A stretch of 64,000 nucleotides of DNA from positions 62,001 to 126,000 of the forward strand of contig JAAYUI010000004.1 in assembly GCA_012517765.1 (NCBI GenBank), in the 5' to 3' direction. Position numbers and translations under genes: made by a program. Below, piece after piece: positions 33,005 through 41,827 of the stretch (positions within the stretch are counted from its first letter, which is position 1; each line of letters begins with the position of its first letter). The notes beneath the pieces are model-generated. The model had not been told where the DNA came from. It saw nothing but the letters and a program-made list of their open reading frames with translations, and did no database searches. The DNA is from Caldisericales bacterium. Lineage in GTDB: Bacteria > Caldisericota > Caldisericia > JAAYUI01.

Positions 33005-33445
33005 TTGAAAAAAATATCAACTGGGCAAATAATTGCAAACATAGTAACCGGGCTTATTCTGGTTGGACTGATGGTCTTTGTTGTTGTGAGTTACATACTC
33101 GACCCGGCAAAATATGGCGAAGGCGTTACAAAAGGCCTCGTTGCTTTTACAACGACGTTCATCATCCTCCTTGTTGTCACAGCTTCAATCTACCTCATCA
33201 AGGCAATAACAGAGCGCTTTTCAGGCAATGGCGCATCAGCAAAAGGCCCTGGTTCGGCCACACAAAACAAGGGGGAATCAGACAAAATAATGGCTGCAGT
33301 GATTGCCACCGCAGTCTACCAGTTCCAGCTCGATTCAAACGGGCAGATTGCTGTAGGCTTCAGAGTAAGGGAACTGTTTGATGTAAACACACCATGGGCA
33401 ACATTTTCCAAAAATGACTATCACAAATCCGGAGGATCAAGATGA
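33005..33445 (+). CDS. OadG-like small membrane subunit of the sodium-pump decarboxylase
   Basis: A 146-residue protein with two hydrophobic segments ('IIANIVTGLILVGLMVFVVV', 'AFTTTFIILLVVTASIYLI') and a soluble tail ending in a short domain ('MAAVIATAVYQFQ'), as in OadG/MmdD subunits. These tie the carboxyltransferase to the beta subunit. The start is TTG 33005, 9 bases after the mmdA stop, with GAGGTG upstream. The stop overlaps the next ATG (ATGA). The second transmembrane segment and tail are longer than in the shortest OadG proteins. Confidence 0.75.
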   Translation: MKKISTGQIIANIVTGLILVGLMVFVVVSYILDPAKYGEGVTKGLVAFTTTFIILLVVTASIYLIKAITERFSGNGASAKGPGSATQNKGESDKIMAAVIATAVYQFQLDSNGQIAVGFRVRELFDVNTPWATFSKNDYHKSGGSR

Positions 33446-33831
33446 CCAGAAAATACAGAATAACCGTTGAAGGAAAGACATTCGAGGTCGAGGTTGAGTC
33501 TATCGATTCAGCGCCAACGGCACAGACGGCCCCGCAGCCACAGGCCCAGACCGTTGCACCAACACCACCGCCACCACAGGAACCATCGTCAGGCCCTACA
33601 ATGGCAAAACCGGTTTCTGCAAAAGATGTCATCTCTCCAATCCCCGGAAAGATAAAGCAGATAGCTGTAAAACCTGGTCAGACAGTTGTCCCGGGAGATC
33701 TTCTCATGGTCATCGAGGCCATGAAAATGGACAACGAAATCCTTTGCGATGTCAACGCCACGGTGGCAGAACTCCTGGTCAAAGAGGGCGACTCGGTATC
33801 CATCGGCCAGCCAATCGTGAGGTATGCCTAG
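33442..33831 (+). CDS. Biotin carboxyl carrier subunit of the decarboxylase
   Basis: A 129-residue protein. An N-terminal beta region ('KYRITVEGKTFEVEVES') leads to an Ala/Pro/Gln-rich flexible linker (about residues 25-55), then a biotinyl domain with 'VIEAMKMDNEI'; Lys95 is the biotin site. It carries CO2 from MmdA to the membrane beta subunit. The start overlaps the preceding stop and GGAGG precedes it. Confidence 0.93.
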   Translation: MTRKYRITVEGKTFEVEVESIDSAPTAQTAPQPQAQTVAPTPPPPQEPSSGPTMAKPVSAKDVISPIPGKIKQIAVKPGQTVVPGDLLMVIEAMKMDNEILCDVNATVAELLVKEGDSVSIGQPIVRYA

Positions 33832-34980
33832 ATGGAATTTATTACTGGCCTGAAAGGCATTTTCGATACATCAGGACTCCCCCTTTTCCTTCCAAGCTGG
33901 GGAAACTGGATAATGATCGTAGTTGGGCTCATCCTTATTGTTCTGGCTGTAAAATTCAAATTCGAACCACTCCTTCTCATTCCAATATCCCTTGGTTGTA
34001 TACTGGTCAACATCCCGCTACCAAAAGAACTTGCCTCTGCGTGGATAGGTCAGCCAGGTGTCGGTTTTCTGAGCATCATCTATGACGCCATAACAAAAAC
34101 TGAGATAACACCAATAATAATGTTCCTGTGCCTGGGAGCATTGACGGATTTTAGCCCGCTTCTTGAGCGTCCTATAACATTCCTTCTCGGAGCCGCAGCT
34201 CAATTTGGTGTTTTTGTGGCTATATTTCTTGCGCTTACGCTTGGCTTTAATATCAAGGAAGCGGCTGCCATTGGAATCATTGGTGGGGCCGATGGCCCGA
34301 CCGCAATTTTCATTGCACAGAAAATGGCACCCCAGATTCTAGGTGCGATAGCAGTATCGGCTTATTCCTACATGTCGCTGGTCCCGCTCATCCTGCCCCC
34401 TGTCATCAGATGTATGACCACCAAAAAAGAGCGCACAACACGCATGGAGCTGGCAAAACCAGTCTCGAAAACAACCAAGATGCTGTTCCCGATTGTCGTC
34501 ACACTAGTTGTTGGAATCCTTCTCCCATCATCTGTCCAGCTCATCGGAATGCTCATGGCCGGCAACTTCATAAAGGAATGCGGGCTTGTCGAGAGGCTTT
34601 CAAATACTCTGCAGAACGAGCTTGTAAATATCAACACAGTATTTCTTGGACTGACTGTTGGCTCTACAATGGCCGCCCAGCAATTCCTCACTCCAGCAAC
34701 CCTCAAGATAATTCTTCTCGGATTCCTCGCCTTTGCCTTCTCGGCCGCAGGCGGAGTCGCCCTTGGAAAACTGATGTATGTCCTCTCTGGTGGCAAGATC
34801 AACCCAATGATTGGCGCGGCAGGTGTTTCAGCCGTCCCGATGAGCGCAAGAACTGTTCAAAAAGAAGGCCAGAGGGAAGACCCAGGCAACTTCCTCCTCA
34901 TGCCAGCGATGGGCCCAAACGTTGCCGGCGTCCTCGGAACAGCAGTTGCTGCAGCAGCTCTTATTGCACTTCTCTCCTAG
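33832..34980 (+). CDS. Sodium-pumping decarboxylase beta subunit (OadB/MmdB)
   Basis: A 382-residue polytopic membrane protein, the normal length for the family. 'LCLGALTDFSPLLERPITFL' and 'AAAIGIIGGADGPTAIFIAQ' contain the Asp residues and GGADGPT motif implicated in Na+ binding; 'LLMPAMGPNVAGVLGTAVAA' is the conserved C-terminus. It couples carboxybiotin decarboxylation to Na+ export. ATG follows the biotin carrier stop directly. Confidence 0.93.
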   Translation: MEFITGLKGIFDTSGLPLFLPSWGNWIMIVVGLILIVLAVKFKFEPLLLIPISLGCILVNIPLPKELASAWIGQPGVGFLSIIYDAITKTEITPIIMFLCLGALTDFSPLLERPITFLLGAAAQFGVFVAIFLALTLGFNIKEAAAIGIIGGADGPTAIFIAQKMAPQILGAIAVSAYSYMSLVPLILPPVIRCMTTKKERTTRMELAKPVSKTTKMLFPIVVTLVVGILLPSSVQLIGMLMAGNFIKECGLVERLSNTLQNELVNINTVFLGLTVGSTMAAQQFLTPATLKIILLGFLAFAFSAAGGVALGKLMYVLSGGKINPMIGAAGVSAVPMSARTVQKEGQREDPGNFLLMPAMGPNVAGVLGTAVAAAALIALLS

Positions 34981-35005
34981 ACTCGATCACCAAAATATCG
35001 CTTTC

Positions 35006-35036
35006 AAAAGGCCTGCATGATTGCAGGCCTTTTTTG
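35006..35036 (+). terminator. Intrinsic terminator of the decarboxylase operon
   Basis: AAAAGGCCTGCA, loop TGAT, TGCAGGCCTTTT plus T tail; 12-bp perfect stem. Confidence 0.92.
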
Positions 35037-35101
35037 TTTGCCTTTGCCAACAATGCACCTTTAACTGAGATTTTGAAATTATGTTGCTATGTTGTATCCG
35101 T

Positions 35102-35908
35102 ATGAAAAAGCCAACTTTGACCCAGACAATGAGATATGCGACCCAGTGGGGAATGCTCCTTTATCTTGCCAGCATATCCACAACCCACATGTACAGGTGG
35201 CCCGGTACCTCTGCAGGCCCACTCGATGCCTACTGCCCCATGGGTGGTCTTGAAACACTGCTCACATTCACCACATCCGGTCAGATAGCCAGGGGGACCA
35301 ATTTCAACTCACTCCTCCTGCTTGGAGCTCTAACCATACTCGTCCTCATCTTCTCCGGTGGTTTTTGTGGCTACATGTGCCCATTTGGCACCGTGCTTGA
35401 ATGGGTCTACAAAATAAGAAAACTGCTCTGGAAGAAAACAGTCAGATTACCGAATAAACTCAGTTCCGCACTGTCCTACACCAGATATGGAGTTCTCATC
35501 CTCATCATGCTGGTAACTTTTGCAGTTGGCCACAAACTTTCGCTCCCATTCATCCAGATCGATCCTTATAGGGCATTTTTCCATTTTGGCTATGAGATGA
35601 ACCTTCGGCTGTGGATTGTCCTTGGCGTTGTTTTTGGCCTGTCAATCGTTCTCGAGAGGGGTTTTTGCGCTTACCTCTGTCCCCTTGGCGGATATGTTGG
35701 CCTGGTCTCGCTGGCAGGGTTCACAAAAATCAAAAATAATGGCGAGAAATGCATTGATTGCAAGCTGTGCGACAGGGCATGCCCGGTAAACCTCACGCCA
35801 TCGGGAAAACTAGAACACCACAGGTGCATAATGTGTTTCAGGTGCGTGGATGCCTGCGTTGGCACAAAAAGCCTTCGCGTGTCGCTTGCCGACAAGGAAT
35901 GGAGATAA
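35102..35908 (+). CDS. NapH/CcoG-like membrane polyferredoxin
   Basis: A 268-residue protein with about five transmembrane segments and the paired cytoplasmic motifs 'CGYMCPFG' and 'CAYLCPLGG' of the NapH/YccM group, then two 4Fe-4S clusters ('CIDCKLCDRACP', 'CIMCFRCVDAC'). An early 'DAYCPMGGLETL' is also typical. Such proteins pass electrons from the quinone pool or ferredoxin to a reductase; no partner reductase is adjacent. ATG 35102 is chosen (MKKPTLTQTMRY); the frame extends seven codons further up. No good Shine-Dalgarno. Confidence 0.85.
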   Translation: MKKPTLTQTMRYATQWGMLLYLASISTTHMYRWPGTSAGPLDAYCPMGGLETLLTFTTSGQIARGTNFNSLLLLGALTILVLIFSGGFCGYMCPFGTVLEWVYKIRKLLWKKTVRLPNKLSSALSYTRYGVLILIMLVTFAVGHKLSLPFIQIDPYRAFFHFGYEMNLRLWIVLGVVFGLSIVLERGFCAYLCPLGGYVGLVSLAGFTKIKNNGEKCIDCKLCDRACPVNLTPSGKLEHHRCIMCFRCVDACVGTKSLRVSLADKEWR

Positions 35909-36006
35909 TTATCAATCGAGGGTTTCCGCAAAATATTGGGGGATTGGAAAAGATGGGGAAAAGACATATTATGTCTGGAGGAACGCAAGGAACGGGGGGG
36001 ACTTAA

Positions 36007-37245
36007 ATGAATAAGAAGGCATGGATCATAATTGAGACAGTGGCCGTGGTATTGGCACTCATCGTATTGGTATCTTTTGCCACATTCAACTTTGATTTCT
36101 TCGCCACCAGCACCTTTGGAGAGAAATCTGATATGGCCTTCATCATCAATCGAACCAACCGCCTTGATAGCACCAGCATAAAAAAAGAAATCAAAGAAGT
36201 ATATGGATGGGAATACCCTGGATACTATTCTTATGCTAACAGCATATCGAAATTCAAAATAAGAGGTGACTATATAACTGATGATCTGTTGGATACAATC
36301 ATAAACAAAAATAATTATATCGGATTTTCAGGGAAGATAATATCACGAATGTGGAATGATTTTTTGATTGAACGTAGTGATGGCAATTATTTATACAGAA
36401 TAAACGAACAGGATGACAAATTCACTATATCAGGATATATAAAAACACCCTGCAGTCGCATAGTATGCTATATTCAGGATTATTTATGCTGCACAACATC
36501 TGACAATGATGTGATCTATATGTATCCTGCATTTGATTTGAAAAACACTCCAAAGATATTGAAACTCAACAAACCTTCATTCATTTCGAGTCCGGAGAGA
36601 GATCACTTCAGGGGATCATTATACATTTTTGATGGCCAATTCCTCACCCACTACAATGATGATGGCTCTGTTGATGGGAAAGTCAAACTGGATGACGTTC
36701 CCATCAATGACAGAATGATACTTATAGGCTACTTTAATGTAAGAGACAACAACGAAGTCCTCTTCTATGATGGTTTCAATGCCTGGGGCATCTCTTTTAA
36801 AGATAAAAAAGTGCTATGGAAAAAACAGATTGACATCATTGGCAATGGAGTAGACAGATTGGGATGCTACTTTGTCCCAACAAAGCAGGGCATAATGGCC
36901 ATATCCTCCAATACCGGAGAAACAAAGCTAATTATTGATGGTGATGGGTGGAAGCTAGTAGACAGTGTGAACGATAATGAGCGCAACACAGATGCTTCTG
37001 GCGATACTTTTGTCTTTATCCGACAACTCAGCAACAACAAATACGAACCTGTCCTTCTCCTTGCCACAGAAGGAAAAGCCAAGGTTGTCACCTGTGAACC
37101 CTTTGAGGGTGAATATAAAGGATACTTTTTCCTCCAGGATGCAAGAATTAGTTTGGAGAAAAGCGTATTTAACTTTGTTTTTCTCACCCACAACCGTGTT
37201 TACCAATACAGCATCAAACGTCCATTCAAGATCGTAGCAAAATGA
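36007..37245 (+). CDS. Membrane-anchored, probably beta-propeller protein
   Basis: A 412-residue protein with an N-terminal signal anchor ('AWIIIETVAVVLALIVLVSF') and an all-beta external part. Phrases such as 'SLYIFDGQFLTHYNDDGSVD', 'CYFVPTKQGIMAISSNTGET' and 'VFLTHNRVYQYSIKRPFKI' recall PQQ/WD-type propeller strands. It may be distantly related to the paralogue pair at 40407-43096, which share the size, anchor and 'FDG.(Y/F)L' strand. A G-rich ribosome site (GGGGGGG) precedes the ATG. The coding region is AT-richer than its neighbours. Confidence 0.6.
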   Translation: MNKKAWIIIETVAVVLALIVLVSFATFNFDFFATSTFGEKSDMAFIINRTNRLDSTSIKKEIKEVYGWEYPGYYSYANSISKFKIRGDYITDDLLDTIINKNNYIGFSGKIISRMWNDFLIERSDGNYLYRINEQDDKFTISGYIKTPCSRIVCYIQDYLCCTTSDNDVIYMYPAFDLKNTPKILKLNKPSFISSPERDHFRGSLYIFDGQFLTHYNDDGSVDGKVKLDDVPINDRMILIGYFNVRDNNEVLFYDGFNAWGISFKDKKVLWKKQIDIIGNGVDRLGCYFVPTKQGIMAISSNTGETKLIIDGDGWKLVDSVNDNERNTDASGDTFVFIRQLSNNKYEPVLLLATEGKAKVVTCEPFEGEYKGYFFLQDARISLEKSVFNFVFLTHNRVYQYSIKRPFKIVAK

Positions 37246-37270
37246 TTTTTCAAAGGAGATAGAATAAAAA

Positions 37271-37420
37271 ATGAAAAGAGCGGTAGCTTACCCGATAATA
37301 CTTGTCTTTGTCGCAATCGTTCTGGTAATACTCTTCAGGGCCATCGGCTATTTCATGTCGCCGGCAACACCGGACGGCCAGCCCCCGGCAATTATCAGCC
37401 CGATAGAAAACCAGCCGTAA
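37271..37420 (+). CDS. 49-residue single-helix membrane peptide
   Basis: ATG 37271 with AGGAG about 14 bases upstream, to TAA 37420. One hydrophobic helix ('YPIILVFVAIVLVILFRAIG') and a Pro-rich exterior tail. It follows the 412-residue gene by 25 bases and is probably in its transcript. The function is unknown. Confidence 0.55.
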   Translation: MKRAVAYPIILVFVAIVLVILFRAIGYFMSPATPDGQPPAIISPIENQP

Positions 37421-37530
37421 GAATACCTTGAGAAATCAATCTACAATTTTGTCATCAATATAAGTCTGGAGCAACTCTTCAGGACAAATTGCAAAGAATT
37501 GATATCACTTGGTAAAAGCAACCTTTAAGC

Positions 37531-37559
37531 TTGCCAAAGACCTCCCCAGACGTTACATT
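37531..37559 (+). promoter_or_regulatory. Leaderless-type promoter of the Ig-repeat protein
   Basis: TTGCCA (37531-37536), 17 bases, TACATT (37554-37559), 6 bases to ATG 37566. No Shine-Dalgarno. Confidence 0.6.
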
Positions 37560-37565
37560 TATTGT

Positions 37566-39641
37566 ATGGAAAAAAGAACGCTCGTCGCATTGGCTGCGGT
37601 AAGTATTCTGCTTGCCTCTGCAATCGCATATGCACGACCCGCTTATTATGACCAGCTCACAAAAACTTATCCTTCCATACGAGGGAGCAGGATAGATTTT
37701 TGCCTTTGCCACGAAAAACACGGTGGTGGTGGCCCAAGAAACATGTTTGGCCAGGACTGGGCCAAGAGCGGCTACAATTTCAAGACAATCGAACAGATGG
37801 ACTCGGATGGAGACGGTTTTTCAAACATCAATGAAATCATTGCCCAGACAAACCCTGGTGATCCAAATGATTTTCCGACCGACAAAATCCCCCCGATAAT
37901 CACGATAACCAGGCCACAATTTGAAGAAGTGATTACCACCAACACCGTGAAAATAACCGGTACAGCAACAGACAACGAAAGGGTAAAAGAAATAAAGGTA
38001 AACCTTCAGGGGGACTTCAAGAAGGCCAACATCACTGCCACTGGCTGGGAAGCAGAATTTTTCGTGGAAAGAGGTGGCAGGAAGGTGGCAAAGGCGGTCG
38101 CCTGGGACATGGCAGACAATTCCGCAGAGGCAACAGTTGAATTCATTGTAAAACTGCCCGACAAAACTCCACCAAAAATCGTTTTTCTGTTTCCATCCGA
38201 AGGTGTTACTGTCGAGGGCCTTCCAATAGTTGTGACCGGCGTGGTAGATGACGACAACGAAGTCACGCTTGTGGAATATTCCATTGATGGCGGAAAGACA
38301 TGGAACAAAACCCAGGGCACCTATAGCTGGACAGCACCAATACCTGTGGCGCCAGAGGGCGAGATAAGAATAATGGTCAGGGCAACTGATGATTCAGGAA
38401 ACATTAGCCAGGTCTACACAAGAAGATTTTATCTCAGGTTTCCCGAAGTGCCAATTCCGACAATATCCTATCCACAGGAAGGAATGGTACTGGATACTGG
38501 CACAGTGACCATTTCTGGAACAATCATGCCACCTGCAACCAGGGTTTCAGTGAGAGTTGACGGTGCGGTGAGTATGGATGCCAAAATAGAAGACAATTTC
38601 TGGACAGCAGACATATCGGGCCTCCAGCCGGGAGAACACACAATCGAGGCATGCTCCTTTGACAAATACAACAGAAAATCCAGGGAATGCGCCCAGGTAA
38701 AATTCACATTCAAGCTCAGGGACACGGAACCCCCAAGGGTGCAAATAGATTCACCGCCCGATAATGCAGAGGTCGAAATTGGAAAAATATCAGTCACGGG
38801 CACCGCAAACGACAATGGCGACATTGACAGAGTGGAGGTTTCTTTTGACGGGGCAAACTGGATGCGCGCCAGGGGTACCGCAAAATGGTCCTATGATTAC
38901 GTTGCCAGCAAACCCCAGTTGCTGAGAATTATGGCAAGGGCATTTGACAAATCTGGGAATTTTACAAAAGAACCTGCCACTTCAACCGTCAGGATCATGG
39001 GACCCATGGAGGTACAGTTTATTGGCCCGGATGAACAGATGCTTGGCGACGGACTGCTAAAAATCACAGTAAAATTGACCAGAAGACCGGACAGCACACC
39101 AGAAATAAAAATGACTGGTTCAACAGAAACCATAAACATCGAATCCAAAGACCCTCAAACATTCGAAATCAGCGCAATGCTTGGCGGGGGATCGTCATTC
39201 CTCTCTGTAAAGGCAACAATGAAAGGCAACACTTACAACGCCACAAAACGGATAGACTATGTCGTGACAGTCAAAATGGCCGTCGGGAGCACAACAATGA
39301 TTGTCAATGGAATGCAAAAATCAATACCGGCCGCCGCCACAATAATCTCTGGAAGGACATACATACCGTTCAGGTCAATAGGTGAGGCGCTGAGGGCAAC
39401 AGTTGAATGGGACGACAAACGAAAACAGGCCACATACAAGCTGGGCACAAACACATATTACCTGACCCTTGGACAAACAAAGGCCTATGTTAACAAAACA
39501 GAGGTGAAACTCTCGTCGGCTCCGCTTCTTGTCGGCGGGAAGCTGATGGTCCCGGTAAGGGCAATGGCGGAATTGATGGGTGCCAAAGTGGATTATGATG
39601 CCCCCACCAGGGTTGTAACTTTTATTTTACCTGCACCATGA
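37566..39641 (+). CDS. Exported Ig-repeat protein with calcium-loop and copper-amine-oxidase-N-like domains
   Basis: A 691-residue protein. Signal peptide residues 1-23 (VALAAVSILLASAIAYA). Next is a short segment 'DFCLCHEKHGGGGPRNMFGQ', resembling the heme motif of thrombospondin-type exported proteins but with CxCH instead of CxxCH, and a calcium-binding 'DSDGDGFSNINEI'. About five bacterial Ig-like repeats follow ('VKITGTATDNERVKEI', 'IVVTGVVDDDNEVTLVEYSI', 'VTISGTIMPPATRVSVRVDG'), and then two copper-amine-oxidase-N-like units at the C-terminus ('SGRTYIPFRSIGEALRA', 'GGKLMVPVRAMAELMGA'). Probably surface-attached or secreted; ligand unknown. Start 37566 is preferred to 37509 because it begins the signal peptide and fits the promoter. 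Confidence 0.82.
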   Translation: MEKRTLVALAAVSILLASAIAYARPAYYDQLTKTYPSIRGSRIDFCLCHEKHGGGGPRNMFGQDWAKSGYNFKTIEQMDSDGDGFSNINEIIAQTNPGDPNDFPTDKIPPIITITRPQFEEVITTNTVKITGTATDNERVKEIKVNLQGDFKKANITATGWEAEFFVERGGRKVAKAVAWDMADNSAEATVEFIVKLPDKTPPKIVFLFPSEGVTVEGLPIVVTGVVDDDNEVTLVEYSIDGGKTWNKTQGTYSWTAPIPVAPEGEIRIMVRATDDSGNISQVYTRRFYLRFPEVPIPTISYPQEGMVLDTGTVTISGTIMPPATRVSVRVDGAVSMDAKIEDNFWTADISGLQPGEHTIEACSFDKYNRKSRECAQVKFTFKLRDTEPPRVQIDSPPDNAEVEIGKISVTGTANDNGDIDRVEVSFDGANWMRARGTAKWSYDYVASKPQLLRIMARAFDKSGNFTKEPATSTVRIMGPMEVQFIGPDEQMLGDGLLKITVKLTRRPDSTPEIKMTGSTETINIESKDPQTFEISAMLGGGSSFLSVKATMKGNTYNATKRIDYVVTVKMAVGSTTMIVNGMQKSIPAAATIISGRTYIPFRSIGEALRATVEWDDKRKQATYKLGTNTYYLTLGQTKAYVNKTEVKLSSAPLLVGGKLMVPVRAMAELMGAKVDYDAPTRVVTFILPAP

Positions 39642-39703
39642 CTTTTTACTACAACTCGTCGTATATTGATTGTGATACTAAAAACACTAGGAGGTGTTGC
39701 TAG

Positions 39704-40288
39704 ATGATTATAGTTTGGGGTTTTGTCATGTTCTTCCTTCTTCTTGGCTTCCCATTCTTTGTGCTCGTGGTTGCCAGAAAGCAGGAAGGCTGGATGAAGT
39801 ATGCCGGATGGGTCCTGGCTGGCCTTTTCACGCTTTTCCTTCTTGTAACCGGTGTTTTCGCCATCTCAAGGATAGGCAATGGCCGCATGGGAATGATGGC
39901 CAGTGGTGGCATGGGTTGCCAGATGATGGGCGGCGGACCCGGAAAGATGATGGTAAAAGGTGGCATGTGCGGTGGCCCAGGCATGATGGGCGGCGCCGGT
40001 TGCTGCCCGATGATGAATGACGATGGTGCCGAATGGGACAAATTTGGATTTGACGAAGATGGAAACGCCCTGTTCGAACGCCAGGGCCCAAAAATGATGA
40101 TAAGAATGTTCAACAAGGACATGTTCCAGGACGAGAAGAACATTGATTCTTTCATTGAAAATCTGAGGGAAAACCAAAAGGCATTTGACCAGTTCAAGAC
40201 CAAAATCAATGCTCCAGCCCCAAAGAAGAATACCACTACTACCAAAACACCAGCAACACCCACTCCAACAACGCCAAAGAACCCCTGA
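39704..40288 (+). CDS. Membrane protein with Met/Gly/Cys-rich metal-binding-like segment
   Basis: A 194-residue protein. Two transmembrane helices ('VWGFVMFFLLLGFPFFVLVV', 'AGWVLAGLFTLFLLVTGVFA') are followed by a segment of about 45 residues packed with Met, Gly and Cys ('MGMMASGGMGCQMMGGGPGK', 'GGPGMMGGAGCCPMMNDD'), a charged helical region and a Thr/Pro-rich tail. Met-rich runs commonly bind Cu(I) or Ag(I) outside the membrane, so a copper role is plausible but unproven. GGAGGTG precedes ATG 39704, and a terminator follows. Confidence 0.65.
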   Translation: MIIVWGFVMFFLLLGFPFFVLVVARKQEGWMKYAGWVLAGLFTLFLLVTGVFAISRIGNGRMGMMASGGMGCQMMGGGPGKMMVKGGMCGGPGMMGGAGCCPMMNDDGAEWDKFGFDEDGNALFERQGPKMMIRMFNKDMFQDEKNIDSFIENLRENQKAFDQFKTKINAPAPKKNTTTTKTPATPTPTTPKNP

Positions 40289-40310
40289 TTACTGAATAAA
40301 AGCTAGATAA

Positions 40311-40345
40311 TAAAGGGCCACCCTTAAGGGTGGCCCTTTATTTAT
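40311..40345 (+). terminator. Bidirectional intrinsic terminator
   Basis: AAAGGGCCACCC, loop TTAA, GGGTGGCCCTTT, with A and T tracts on the two sides, so it can serve both the Met-rich gene and the convergent minus-strand gene. Confidence 0.88.
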
Positions 40346-40406
40346 TGGGCCGCGCCAAGCACAAGAAAATATGCCTCAACTGAGGATGAAGCAGAACCCG
40401 TCAAGG

Positions 40407-41717
40407 CTAGGGCAAATTTTTCAAATCAACCCATTTTGCAGGAATCGGAACTCTTTTTACAATTGAACTATAGAAATCAGACTCAGGTGATTTACCAAAA
40501 TTGAATTTGTATATTTTGCTACTCGTATAGAAAAATGATTCAAATTTGTCATAGTCAACAAGAACATGTTCTAGTCTCTCGTCAATATCAGAATACTTAT
40601 TAAATACCAATGTATTTGAATCTTTGCCAAGATCAGAGATCTGGTAGATAGACTGGACACCATTTTTATATGAGCCAACGATGTATTTATCGCTAAGAGC
40701 ATCAATATTCACAAACACATCATATCTTTCATTGGTAATAAACTTAGAAATACATAGAATTCTATCATCACCTGGTTCTGGACGAATATAGAAATAGTAC
40801 AATCCATCTTTGGTGTTATAAAGAGAATAATAGGCACTTGATAACACATCACCAAGTTTGATATGCTCGATAAAACTCTTTGTTTCGTGATAGAATATAT
40901 GCAAGTAAGAGCCATCAAAAACACACAAATATCTTCTAAAAGAGTAAAATTGATAATATTCTTCTACAAAACTATTAAAATTTTGGTCTGATGGTGTTCC
41001 CTTGTAACCGGTTGGGTACTTGGATATCTCTGTCAATGACTTGCTGTCAAATTTGTAAAAACAGAGATTCATCCCGTCATAACCAACTGCTAACACATCT
41101 ACATCATAATATAACGCATCGCAATGATATAGTGATGTCTGAACCTTGAATGAGCCATGTGTTTCTGACATGTTTTTTAAGTTGTATATTCCATATTCCA
41201 ACAGCGATTTCGATTCACACAATATTGAAACACCATCATCATCTGAAAACGAAAAAGATACCACTTTGTCAAACTCTGTTTTGAACCTGAAGATCGAATA
41301 TTTACTGTAATTCTTGTCTCTGTCGTCTTCCGAAAAGGTGATAGCAACAAGAGATTTTGTTTTGTCAGCATTGAGGCAGATGAAGGATAGAACACTACTG
41401 TAGGTTTTACCAGTATCTAGTGGAGTATTCCGAATGAGATAATCTATAACACTTCCACCAAGATCTATTGAATTGAGAAGCTTCTTCAGGGAGCAATCCT
41501 TGTATATTATCAATTTGCTGCCATCAAGCACAACTGGTTTTGGGTTCATTCGGAAAGAATGATCATATAAAGCATCAATGACCTTGCCTTTATTTCTGTT
41601 TGACTCAATCAGTTCGAGCTTCAATGGCACAGGAGGTTTGAGAACATTAACGATCAGGTATGCTGATATTGCTACTAAAACCAACAAACATAGCCATATA
41701 ATTGTCATTTTCTTCAT
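40407..41717 (-). CDS. Membrane-anchored propeller-like protein, paralogue A
   Basis: A 436-residue protein: signal anchor ('IIWLCLLVLVAISAYLIV'), then the juxtamembrane block 'NVLKPPVPLKLELIESNRNK', shared nearly unchanged with the next gene upstream, and an all-beta exterior ('VFDGSYLHIFYHETKSF', 'LYNTKDGLYYFYI'). No catalytic motif or known family is recognised. GGAG lies 10 bases before the ATG. The gene is AT-rich and belongs with the 41828-43096 gene as a tandem duplication. Confidence 0.6.
   Translation of the reverse strand: MKKMTIIWLCLLVLVAISAYLIVNVLKPPVPLKLELIESNRNKGKVIDALYDHSFRMNPKPVVLDGSKLIIYKDCSLKKLLNSIDLGGSVIDYLIRNTPLDTGKTYSSVLSFICLNADKTKSLVAITFSEDDRDKNYSKYSIFRFKTEFDKVVSFSFSDDDGVSILCESKSLLEYGIYNLKNMSETHGSFKVQTSLYHCDALYYDVDVLAVGYDGMNLCFYKFDSKSLTEISKYPTGYKGTPSDQNFNSFVEEYYQFYSFRRYLCVFDGSYLHIFYHETKSFIEHIKLGDVLSSAYYSLYNTKDGLYYFYIRPEPGDDRILCISKFITNERYDVFVNIDALSDKYIVGSYKNGVQSIYQISDLGKDSNTLVFNKYSDIDERLEHVLVDYDKFESFFYTSSKIYKFNFGKSPESDFYSSIVKRVPIPAKWVDLKNLP
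41605..41650 (-). repeat. 46-base identical segment, copy A
   Basis: Identical over 46 bases to 42987-43032. It encodes the juxtamembrane segment of both paralogues, while the rest of the two genes has diverged strongly. Confidence 0.85.
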
Positions 41718-41827
41718 TGCAGCTACTCCAAGGAAACCTCATTACTGTTAATTTAAGGTTCATTCAATCATAGCGATGATAAGTTTATTGAGTATAAATC
41801 ATTTGAGAAAAAGAATAGTGCTTTTAT

